29,554 bases of DNA from JBFKQC01 sp041627895 (lineage in GTDB: Bacteria > Pseudomonadota > Alphaproteobacteria > Rhodobacterales > Rhodobacteraceae), in contig JBFKQC010000050.1 in NCBI GenBank assembly GCA_041627895.1, positions 1 through 29,554 on the forward strand, read 5' to 3'. The translations under genes were made by a program, and so were the position numbers. Of this stretch, positions 1-6,954 are shown piece by piece; positions within the stretch are counted from its first letter, which is position 1; each line of letters starts with the position of its first letter. A model generated the notes under the pieces. That model saw only the letters and a list, made by a program, of their open reading frames with translations, did not search any database and was not told the DNA's origin.

Positions 1-2
1 GA

Positions 3-65
3 GAGGAGATCAAGAACCAGACAATCCGGCAACGCCGCTTGCAGCATCAGACCGCTGCCGCCTAA
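3..65 (+). CDS. Possible C-terminal end of a gene entering from the left edge
   Basis: A plus-strand frame is open from the window edge and ends at a TAA at 63-65. It gives a short polar tail rich in Gln and Arg that ends in three alanines. It would converge on the sugar kinase gene. Twenty codons are too few to assign a family, and an open frame this short can arise by chance. Confidence 0.2.
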   Translation, partial: EEIKNQTIRQRRLQHQTAAA

Positions 66-357
66 ACTCGAACAGAAACCGAACCAGAGCCTCCGTTACA
101 AAACGGCCCCAGAAGTCCGAAAAACCCTGACGACGGACATGCCGCCCGGTTGCCGGTCAGACATCAAAGAGACGGCCCAAGTTCGCGCAAGACGCGCCGC
201 AGTCGACGTCTGTATCTTCGCGAGGGTCGGGCCTCGCAACGGCCGGCATTCTGTCGGAGATCCTACCGGAATAAGGAAAGACAGAAGGCATTCCATTAGC
301 CCGCGGATTGATCCACTGCGATTTCTCCAGCGCCAGCCGTGGATCGCAGCATCTATG
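66..357. other. Gene-poor stretch at left edge
   Basis: I see no convincing gene here. Frames on both strands are open but have poor protein-like composition. Base composition looks less GC-rich than in the core genes further right. No clear terminator hairpin with a T-run was found after the kinase stop. Confidence 0.4.
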
Positions 358-1851
358 TCAGCCGGTTCCAAGCGCCCTATCTCGCGCCTGCGCATACCGG
401 CCCCTGGCCGCCGCCCATGCAGATGCGTCGCGGCCCGAGGGCGAAAACGCCCGTCCCCCGCCTGCAACGCTCGCCGACGCCTCGGCTACCGACGGAAAAT
501 GCCCGAGCGCCGTCGCGGCCAAAAGTGCGGCTCCCCGCGCGCCGAACTCCCTGCCCTCGGGCACGACCACGGTGCGCCCCGCGACCTCGGCGATCATTGC
601 GCACCAGAGCGGGCTTTTCCCGCCGCCGCCCGTCAGAACGAGAGGGGCGCCGGGCGGAGGTGCGAGCAGCTCGAGCAGGTCAACGATTGAGAAGGCCACG
701 CCTTCATAGACCGCCCGGAGCAGCGCCTCGCGTCCGTGGGCCGGAGTGAGCCCGGAAAATTGGGCGCGGGCGCCGGCATCAATGACCGGCGCGATGATCC
801 CGCTTTCGCTGAGGTAGGGAATATAGGTCGCGCCCTGCGCCCCAACCGGTACGCTCGCTGCCATATGCGTCACTCGATCGAGGAGGTCGTCCCGCCCGGC
901 AAGGTCTGTGCAAGCGATGGAAATCACCCAATCGAGGTTCGAAGTGCCCGCGACATTGACCATCGCGCGGTACCAATAGCGTTCGGGAAGCGAGAAGAGA
1001 AGGCCCAGGCCCGCCGGTTCGAAAACCGGCGCGTCGTGGCAGACCCCGACCATACAGGTGGTCCCGAGTATGGCGGTAATCGCCCCAGGTCTGAGCCCGC
1101 CCGCACCGATAACGTTGGCGATCACATCGCCCGCGCCGGCCACAACGGGCAAGCCCTCGGGTAGGCCGGTCGCCCGGGCCGCCGCATCGGTCAACTGACC
1201 CGCAATCTCTTCGGAGGCGATGACCTTAGGAAAGAGATACGCGTGATCCTCGAGGCCGAATAGCCGCATCAGTCGCCCGCTCCGCGCTTGCGCGCGTGCA
1301 TCGCCAGGCGCGACCGCTGCCTCGCTCGTGTCGGTGGCGGCAACACCCGTCAGGCGCATCCGCAGCCAGTCCTTGTAGCCGACGACCGCGTGTGCCCGCG
1401 CCATGACCTCGGGCTCGGACCGCAGCAGTTCGGCCATCACCGGCAAGGTGCACCCCTGTTGCATCACAGAACCCGACACAGCAAAGATATCCGACATGAG
1501 GTCGGGCCGAACCGCCGTCATCTCGTCAATCAATGCTTGAGAGCGGCTGTCCTCCCAGTTGATTCCGGGCCGAAGCGTATTGCCGTGTTCATCGACAACC
1601 CACGCCCCGACCATGGCACCGGCAACCCCCATTCCGACGAGCCTGCCTTTGTCGGACGCGCCCCTGAATGCCCGCCTTACTACTCGGCAGACCGCCGCCC
1701 ATGCCTGGTCTGGGTCGGCCTCAACGCGCCCTTGCCCCGGCCGCATGAGCGGCGTCCTTTCGGCGGCTGAGGAAACCGCGTGGCCGGAGATGTCGAAAAC
1801 CGCCGCCTTGCAAACGGTGGATCCAGCATCCAATCCGAGGAATAGGTCCAT
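358..1851 (-). CDS. FGGY-family carbohydrate kinase
   Basis: A 497-aa sugar kinase that would phosphorylate a pentose, pentulose or polyol with ATP in the cytoplasm. It opens with the FGGY phosphate-binding motif LGLDAGSTVCKAAVFD at residues 3-18. The central GAGDVIANVIGAG carries the likely catalytic Asp, and LTGGGGKSPLW near the C-terminus is the adenosine-binding motif. The length is normal for the family. The start at 1851 was chosen because a strong AAGGAGG ribosome site lies 6 bases upstream; an in-frame extension to 1968 has no such site and no family-like sequence. Xylulokinase-like or erythritol kinase-like are both possible, and the substrate cannot be read from sequence. No transporter or isomerase partner lies in the window, but the operon could continue leftwards. 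Confidence 0.88.
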   Translation of the reverse strand: MDLFLGLDAGSTVCKAAVFDISGHAVSSAAERTPLMRPGQGRVEADPDQAWAAVCRVVRRAFRGASDKGRLVGMGVAGAMVGAWVVDEHGNTLRPGINWEDSRSQALIDEMTAVRPDLMSDIFAVSGSVMQQGCTLPVMAELLRSEPEVMARAHAVVGYKDWLRMRLTGVAATDTSEAAVAPGDARAQARSGRLMRLFGLEDHAYLFPKVIASEEIAGQLTDAAARATGLPEGLPVVAGAGDVIANVIGAGGLRPGAITAILGTTCMVGVCHDAPVFEPAGLGLLFSLPERYWYRAMVNVAGTSNLDWVISIACTDLAGRDDLLDRVTHMAASVPVGAQGATYIPYLSESGIIAPVIDAGARAQFSGLTPAHGREALLRAVYEGVAFSIVDLLELLAPPPGAPLVLTGGGGKSPLWCAMIAEVAGRTVVVPEGREFGARGAALLAATALGHFPSVAEASASVAGGGRAFSPSGRDASAWAAARGRYAQARDRALGTG

Positions 1852-2111
1852 CGTGCCCTCCTTCAGCCTGATTCGGACACCGCGCCAGCCAACGGCGAGA
1901 GGAATCCCAGATAACCCACCAGCGTCCAACAGATCTTGAACCGCGCTGACCCGTGCGGTCCGACGCAACGGGTGCGACCGAACGCAAATTGCGCTAGAAA
2001 TCCTCCGTCATGCAATTGGCCAACTCTGTTCCGGCGATGGTGTCCGGACAATCCAAGACCTCTTGGCTCCCAGTGGCAGCAAGAGCAATCTCATCCGTCG
2101 GACCGCCGTTT
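1852..2111. other. Intergenic DNA upstream of the sugar kinase
   Basis: First part of a 622-bp gap between the kinase and the exonuclease gene. It must hold the kinase promoter, but I could not pick convincing -35/-10 elements. Composition is lower in GC than the core genes to the right. No recognisable gene. Confidence 0.35.
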
Positions 2112-2246
2112 CTACTCGGCAAATTCCACTTCGGAATCCTCCAAAGTGCGGCGTTCCCGTCCGCCCACTCGAAGCTTGGCCAGGGTCTCTTTCGGCAGGT
2201 CATGAAAGGAGACCCAAATGTCGCTGTATCTCGCCTTAACGGCGGC
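2112..2246 (-). pseudogene. Possible degenerate gene fragment
   Basis: This minus-strand frame encodes about 44 residues with protein-like composition (it includes DIWVSFHDLPKETLAKLRVGG) and ends at TAG 2112-2114. It has no ATG, GTG or TTG start near its beginning. The same frame continues upstream to about 2360 across a single TAA (2247-2249) and a 9-bp A-run. That pattern suits a decayed gene with a nonsense codon and perhaps a homopolymer slip. I do not recognise the family, and a chance open frame is a real alternative. Confidence 0.2.
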
Positions 2247-2265
2247 TTATCTCGCCGAGCCGTAG
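2218..2265 (+). CDS. 15-codon micro-ORF with strong ribosome site
   Basis: An ATG at 2218 is preceded by AAAGGAG with 7-base spacing, one of the best ribosome sites in the window. The frame stops after 15 residues (MSLYLALTAAYLAEP). A plus-strand rho-independent terminator follows 33 bp later at 2299-2328, so a short transcription unit is plausible: a leader peptide, a small protein or a small RNA. The alternative is coincidence within a decayed region, since it overlaps a minus-strand candidate fragment. Confidence 0.2.
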   Translation: MSLYLALTAAYLAEP

Positions 2266-2298
2266 CGAGGAATTTCACGAGGCTGCAGCGATAGTCTT

Positions 2299-2328
2299 GC
2301 TGCGAGCGCGCGCAGCGGATTTTTTTTT
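2299..2328 (+). terminator. Rho-independent terminator, plus strand
   Basis: Stem GCTGCG/CGCAGC with a 6-base loop, then GGA and nine T residues. This is a textbook layout on the plus strand. No established plus-strand gene lies before it, which implies an unannotated short transcript. Confidence 0.5.
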
Positions 2329-2376
2329 GGAGCGTCTGGAACGGGCTCAATCCCGTCGTTCCGTCACCCTGCAATC

Positions 2377-2392
2377 GAGATGAAATCATCTC
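2377..2392. repeat. 16-bp inverted repeat upstream of the exonuclease gene
   Basis: GAGATGA-AA-TCATCTC has 7-bp arms around a 2-base centre and lies about 80 bp before the exonuclease III start. It could be an operator for a dimeric regulator. No regulator can be named. Confidence 0.25.
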
Positions 2393-2473
2393 GGCTTCAA
2401 TGGTGGGATGACGACGCAACTCCGGCGTCGGATTCGCTTGATCCCGCCCCGTGCGCGGTCCAGTCTCGGCGCC

Positions 2474-3253
2474 ATGAAGATCGCTACCTTCAACATCAAC
2501 GGCATCAAGGCGCGCGCCCATGCTGTGCCCGACTGGCTGGACGAGGCGCAGCCCGACGTGGTGCTGCTGCAAGAGATCAAGTCGGTCGACGAGGCGTTTC
2601 CGCGCGAGCCGTTCGAAGACCGCGGCTACAACGTCGAAACCCACGGGCAGAAAGGTTTCAACGGCGTCGCGATCCTGTCGAAATATCCGCTGGAGGATGT
2701 CAGCCGCGGCCTGCCCGGCGACAAGGGCGACGAACAGGCGCGGTGGATCGAGGCGACGGTGGTGGGCAAGCGCGCGGTGCGGCTGTGCGGGCTGTACCTG
2801 CCCAACGGCAACCCGGCGCCGGGGCCCAAGTACGACTACAAGCTGGCCTGGATGAAGCGTCTGAAGAAACGCGCACAAGCCCTTCTGGATGCTGAAGAAC
2901 CCGCGCTGATGGCCGGCGACTACAACGTCATCCCGCAGCCCGAGGACGCCGCCCGCCCCGAAGCCTGGGAGAAGGACGCGCTCTATCTGCCCGAAACCCG
3001 CGCGGCATTCCGCCGGATCGTCAACCTGGGCTTCACCGAGGCGTTCCGGGCGCGCAACCAGGCGGCCGGGCATTACACGTTTTGGGATTACCAGGCCGGC
3101 GCCTGGGCCCGCAACGACGGCATCCGCATCGACCATTTCCTGCTGACGCCGCAGGCCGCCGACCTGCTGACCGACTGCCAGATCGACGCCCAGGTCCGCG
3201 ACGGCGAAAAGCCCAGCGACCACGTGCCGGTCTGGATCGAGCTGGACGCCTGA
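2474..3253 (+). CDS. xthA: Exodeoxyribonuclease III / AP endonuclease
   Basis: A 259-aa DNA repair enzyme of the exonuclease III family. It cuts DNA 5' to abasic sites and trims 3' ends using a divalent metal. Motifs appear in order: MKIATFNINGIKAR at the N-terminus (metal/DNA Asn), QEIKS (metal-binding Glu, about residue 34), the GDYNVIP block (catalytic Asp-Asn, about residue 150), RIDHFLLT, and SDHVPVWIEL at the C-terminus with the catalytic His. The start at 2474 matches the family N-terminus; an in-frame extension to 2408 adds an Arg-rich, non-conserved stretch. It converges on the ABC exporter gene with a 79-bp gap. A long antisense frame over this gene is a GC-driven shadow. Confidence 0.95.
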   Translation: MKIATFNINGIKARAHAVPDWLDEAQPDVVLLQEIKSVDEAFPREPFEDRGYNVETHGQKGFNGVAILSKYPLEDVSRGLPGDKGDEQARWIEATVVGKRAVRLCGLYLPNGNPAPGPKYDYKLAWMKRLKKRAQALLDAEEPALMAGDYNVIPQPEDAARPEAWEKDALYLPETRAAFRRIVNLGFTEAFRARNQAAGHYTFWDYQAGAWARNDGIRIDHFLLTPQAADLLTDCQIDAQVRDGEKPSDHVPVWIELDA

Positions 3254-3332
3254 TCCGACCGGACTCGCGCCTTTTCAATGGCTTGCCGTGAAAACCTCGC
3301 GCGATACGTGAAGCCGAGCAAAGGCCGGCATG

Positions 3333-5252
3333 CTACACGTCCGGCACCCAGCGCCACTCGCCGTCCTGGGGCACGTTGCCCTGTTGCGGCTTGGCGCCGC
3401 CGGTGCCCTCGACCAGGTGCAGCCGGTGCCGCGGGCCCTCGCGCTCGGCGGTCTGACGCTCCCAGAGCGCGGCGTAGCGGCCGCGCATCGCCAGAAGCTC
3501 GTCATGCGTGCCCTCCTCGACGATCACCCCGTCCTGCAGCACGACGATCCGGTCGGCATGGACGATGGTCGACAGCCGGTGCGCGATGGTGATCACCGTG
3601 CGGCCCTGCCCCATGGCCTTCAGTTCGCCCTGGATCTTCGCCTCGGTCTCGGTATCCAGCGCGCTCGTCGCCTCGTCCAGAAGCAGGATCGGCGGGTTTT
3701 TCAGAAGCGTCCGCGCGATGCCGACGCGCTGTTTCTCGCCGCCCGACAGCTTCAGCCCGCGCTCGCCGACCTGGTTGTCATAGCCCTCGGGCAGCCCGGC
3801 GATGAAATCGTGGATCTTGGCGGCGCGCGCGGCGTCCTCGATCTCGGCGCGGCTGGCGTCGGGCCGGCCATAGGCGATGTTGTAATAGATCGTGTCGTTG
3901 AACAGCACCGTGTCCTGCGGCACCACGCCGATGGCGCCGTGCAGGCTGGACTGGGTGACGTCGCGCACGTCCTGCCCGTCGATCCTGAGAGCGCCGCCGC
4001 CCACGTCGTAGAACCGGAACAGAAGCCGCCCGATGGTGGATTTGCCCGACCCCGTCGGCCCGACGATGGCGACGCTTTTGCCCGCGGGCACGCTCAGCGA
4101 CACGCCCTTCAGGATCGGCCGCGCCGCATCGTAGCCGAAGACCACGCCGTCAAGCTCGACCGCGCCGCCGTCGACCCGCAGGGCCGCCGCGCCGGGCTTG
4201 TCGGCGACTTCGGTCGGCTGGTCCAGCAGTTCGAACATCTCGCCCATGTCGACCAGCGCCTGGCGGATCTCGCGATAGACCGTGCCGAGAAAGTTCAGGG
4301 GCATGGTGATCTGGATCATGTAGGCGTTGACCATGACGAAATCGCCCACCGTCAGCGCGCCGTTCCGGACGCCCACCGCGGCCATCACCATCACGATCAC
4401 CAGCCCGCCGGTGATCAGGAGCGACTGGCCGAAATTCAGGAAGGCCAGCGAATAGGACGTCCTCAGCGCCGCGTTCTCGTAGCCGGCCATCGCGGTGTCG
4501 TAGCGGTGGGCCTCGCGGCCCTCGGCGCCGAAATACTTCACCGTCTCGAAGTTCAGCAGGCTGTCGATCGCCTTCTGGTTCGCGTCCGTATCCTGATCGT
4601 TCATCTCCTTGCGGATCTGCACGCGCCATTCGGTCACCTTGAAGGTGAACCAGGTGTAGAACGCGATGGTGACGACGACGACGGCGAGATACCAGAGGTC
4701 GAAGACCACAGCCAGCACCACGGCGATCATCAGAAGTTCCAGGAACAGCGGGCCGATCGAGAACAGCAGGAACCGCAGCAGGAACTCGACGCCCTTCACG
4801 CCGCGCTCGATGATCCGCGACAGCCCGCCGGTCTTGCGGCTGATGTGATAGCGCAGGGACAGGCGGTGGATGTGCTGAAAGGTCTCCAGCGCAAGCTGGC
4901 GCAGCGCGCGCTGGCCGACCCGCGCGAAGATCACGTCGCGCAGCTGCTGGAAGCCGACCGTCATCAGCCGCGCCATGCCGTAGGCCACGGTCAGTCCGAC
5001 GGCGCCGACCGCCAGCATCAGCGTGGCGTCGCCGCCCTCGCCCGCCAGCGAGTCGACCGCGGCCTTGTAGAAGAACGGCGTGCCGACGGCGACCAGCTTG
5101 GCCACGAACAGCACCAGAAGCGCCCAGACCACGCGGTGCCTGACCCAGGTCGGATCCGCCGGCCAGAGATAGGGCGCGACCCGGCGCACCGTACGCCAGC
5201 CGCTGGCGCGCGCCTCGGCCGCGGCGCGCCGGTTGACCGTCTGATCCGCCAT
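3333..5252 (-). CDS. Atm1/HMT1-type ABC exporter (fused membrane and ATPase domains)
   Basis: A 639-aa half-transporter that acts as a homodimer in the inner membrane. The transmembrane domain (about 40-330) includes NFETVKYFGAE at 234-244, a hallmark of the Atm1/ABCB7/HMT1 group. The nucleotide-binding domain carries Walker A GPTGSGKST at 398-406, signature LSGGEKQ, Walker B ILLLDEATSALD and the H-loop IAHRLS. Atm1 relatives export glutathione-linked compounds, serving iron-sulfur or heavy-metal homeostasis; bacterial members such as NaAtm1 move glutathione-metal conjugates. The start at 5252 is preceded by AAAGGGA, and the frame upstream of it is not conserved-looking. It is divergent from the glycosyltransferase gene with 138 bp between them. 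The substrate is inferred from the family only. Confidence 0.92.
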   Translation of the reverse strand: MADQTVNRRAAAEARASGWRTVRRVAPYLWPADPTWVRHRVVWALLVLFVAKLVAVGTPFFYKAAVDSLAGEGGDATLMLAVGAVGLTVAYGMARLMTVGFQQLRDVIFARVGQRALRQLALETFQHIHRLSLRYHISRKTGGLSRIIERGVKGVEFLLRFLLFSIGPLFLELLMIAVVLAVVFDLWYLAVVVVTIAFYTWFTFKVTEWRVQIRKEMNDQDTDANQKAIDSLLNFETVKYFGAEGREAHRYDTAMAGYENAALRTSYSLAFLNFGQSLLITGGLVIVMVMAAVGVRNGALTVGDFVMVNAYMIQITMPLNFLGTVYREIRQALVDMGEMFELLDQPTEVADKPGAAALRVDGGAVELDGVVFGYDAARPILKGVSLSVPAGKSVAIVGPTGSGKSTIGRLLFRFYDVGGGALRIDGQDVRDVTQSSLHGAIGVVPQDTVLFNDTIYYNIAYGRPDASRAEIEDAARAAKIHDFIAGLPEGYDNQVGERGLKLSGGEKQRVGIARTLLKNPPILLLDEATSALDTETEAKIQGELKAMGQGRTVITIAHRLSTIVHADRIVVLQDGVIVEEGTHDELLAMRGRYAALWERQTAEREGPRHRLHLVEGTGGAKPQQGNVPQDGEWRWVPDV

Positions 5253-5390
5253 CTCGTCCCTTTCGCTGGCTGAATCCAACACCTAGGTTGCAGCCGGGGG
5301 ATTTGCCAGCCCCGCGATCGCCTCGCCCGATTGCCACCGGCGGCGAATTCCGGTTCAAGGCGGCGGAACGCATTCCGGGGAACCGCGCCG

Positions 5391-6848
5391 ATGGGGCAAC
5401 GCACAATCCGGCTGATCCTGATCGCGGTGGTCGCGCTGGCGCTGGCCGAGGGCGCGCGCTTCGCGCTCTGGGACTGGGGGCCGGGGCGCAGCTTCGACGG
5501 CTCGACCAGCGGGGTCTGGACGGCGCTGGCCGTCGACGTGGCGAACGGCGTGTTCTACCGCCCGGTGCTGGCCGGGGACGGCTATGGCGGAACCCGGTAT
5601 TTCCCGCTGTTCTTTGCGCTTTACGGCGCGCTGATCGCGCTTTTCGGGCATCCGACGGCGGTCGGCCTGGCGCTGATGCAGGGTTCGGTCCTGGTCATGG
5701 CGGCGGCGATCGCGGCGCTGCTGATCCGGCGCGGCGTGGCGCCGGGCCTGGCGGTGCCGGTGGCGCTGCTGACCTATGCGACGTCGGTCTGGCAGCAATA
5801 CCTCACCGACGTGAACACCGACTATTTCGCCGCCGCGCTCAGCCTCTGGGGCCTGGCGCTTTACGGCGATCCGGCCGGGCGCGGCACGCCAACCCGGCGC
5901 GGGATCGCCATGGCCCTGTTTCTGGCGGCCTTCTTCGCGAAATACACCGCGCTCTACGCCCCCGGCGCGCTGTTCCTGTCGATGCTGTTTCACGGGCGGC
6001 TGCGCGCGGCGGCGCGCTTTGCCGCGATCCTGATCGGGCCGGCCGTCGTCATCGGGCTGGGCCTGAACGCGGTTTCGGGCGGGCGGATGGCGGAAAACTT
6101 CGCCGCCGCGGCGGCGGCGGGCACCGGGATCGGCCACGCGCTGGGCTTTCCGGTGTGGTTCGCGCGCGAGATCTTCGTCTACAACCCGGCGATCGGGATC
6201 ACGTTCGCCCTGGCGGTCTGGGCCTGTGCGCGCGGGCGCGCCGGGCAGTGGCGCGATCCGGTACCGCTGATGTTCGTGCTGGTGACGCTGGCGACGATGG
6301 CGGTCTTCACCTCGCGCGGGATCGGTGGCAACCACGCGATCCCGCTTCATGCCGTCAGCCTGGTGGTGGCGGGCGGCCTGCTGGCCGGCGGCGCGCGCGA
6401 CCGGCTGGCCTTCGGCGCCGCGGCGCTGGCGCTCGGCGCGTTGCTGGCCGGGGCATGGCTGCCGTTCTTCAACCCGCCGATCCGGGCGGCCCAGGCCAGG
6501 AACAACCCGACGCTTGCCGAAATCCGCGCGTTTCACGACCGCCACATCCCGCCGGGCGCGGTCTATCTGTCGGTGCAGCCGATGCTGCCGATCGCCGCCG
6601 GGCGGCGCCCGTTCCTGCTGGACGACTTCAACCTCGCCAACTTCATCGCCGAGGGCCACCCGGTGGGCCGTGACTTCGCCGCGCGCGTCGAGGCGCGGGC
6701 CTTCGACGCGCTGCTGGTGCGCTCTGCCACCTCGCTGCCGGCGCCGCCCGACCCGGCGCCCGGCGGGTTCGCCGGCGATCTGCGGCCGTTCTACCGCGAG
6801 GCGGCGTGGCTCGGCCCTTACCTTCTGATGCTGCCGAAGGCTCGCTAG
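5391..6848 (+). CDS. GT39/ArnT-like integral membrane glycosyltransferase
   Basis: A 485-aa polytopic membrane protein with about ten hydrophobic segments and a soluble C-terminal tail (about 385-485). The first loop has the acidic GGTRYFPLFFALYG-type motif seen in dolichyl-phosphate-mannose-type and DUF2029-type transferases, which use polyprenyl-phosphate sugars and act at the periplasmic face. Such enzymes modify lipids, glycans or proteins; the acceptor here is unknown. The start at 5391 lies just before a charged stretch and the first membrane segment; an in-frame start at 5331 gives an Arg-rich non-family leader. It is divergent from the exporter and convergent with the LysM gene. Confidence 0.75.
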   Translation: MGQRTIRLILIAVVALALAEGARFALWDWGPGRSFDGSTSGVWTALAVDVANGVFYRPVLAGDGYGGTRYFPLFFALYGALIALFGHPTAVGLALMQGSVLVMAAAIAALLIRRGVAPGLAVPVALLTYATSVWQQYLTDVNTDYFAAALSLWGLALYGDPAGRGTPTRRGIAMALFLAAFFAKYTALYAPGALFLSMLFHGRLRAAARFAAILIGPAVVIGLGLNAVSGGRMAENFAAAAAAGTGIGHALGFPVWFAREIFVYNPAIGITFALAVWACARGRAGQWRDPVPLMFVLVTLATMAVFTSRGIGGNHAIPLHAVSLVVAGGLLAGGARDRLAFGAAALALGALLAGAWLPFFNPPIRAAQARNNPTLAEIRAFHDRHIPPGAVYLSVQPMLPIAAGRRPFLLDDFNLANFIAEGHPVGRDFAARVEARAFDALLVRSATSLPAPPDPAPGGFAGDLRPFYREAAWLGPYLLMLPKAR

Positions 6849-6851
6849 CGC

Positions 6852-6881
6852 GCATTCCGCGATCTTCGATTCACGGAATGC
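6852..6881. terminator. Hairpin between convergent genes
   Basis: GCATTCCG and CGGAATGC form an 8-bp stem around a 14-base loop, three bases after the glycosyltransferase stop. There is no T-run, so it may mark the transcript end or a stabilising structure rather than a classical terminator. Confidence 0.4.
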
Positions 6882-6900
6882 ACACCATTCCAATTTCCGA

Positions 6901-6948
6901 GCGCAATTTCGCGACGCTTCGCCGGATCGGCTTCGCTGGAAATTGCTT
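6901..6948. repeat. Dispersed 48-bp palindromic repeat, copy 1
   Basis: It carries GCAATTTC at one end and GAAATTGC at the other, so the RNA can fold into a hairpin. On the minus strand it begins 6 bp after the LysM gene stop. A second copy, 42 of 48 bases identical with no gaps, sits at 28541-28588 at the lon stop. This is a REP-like intergenic element of unknown family. Confidence 0.6.
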
Positions 6949-6954
6949 TGGGCG

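Noticed and set aside
1994..3223. Minus-strand 409-codon frame antisense to exonuclease III
   Set aside because: The plus strand holds a full set of exonuclease III motifs; only the short 2112-2246 segment, in another frame, was kept as a weak remnant.
3330..5273. Plus-strand 647-codon frame antisense to the ABC exporter
   Set aside because: Exact shadow of the exporter, His/Asp/Arg-rich, no domain. The exporter shows Walker and signature motifs.
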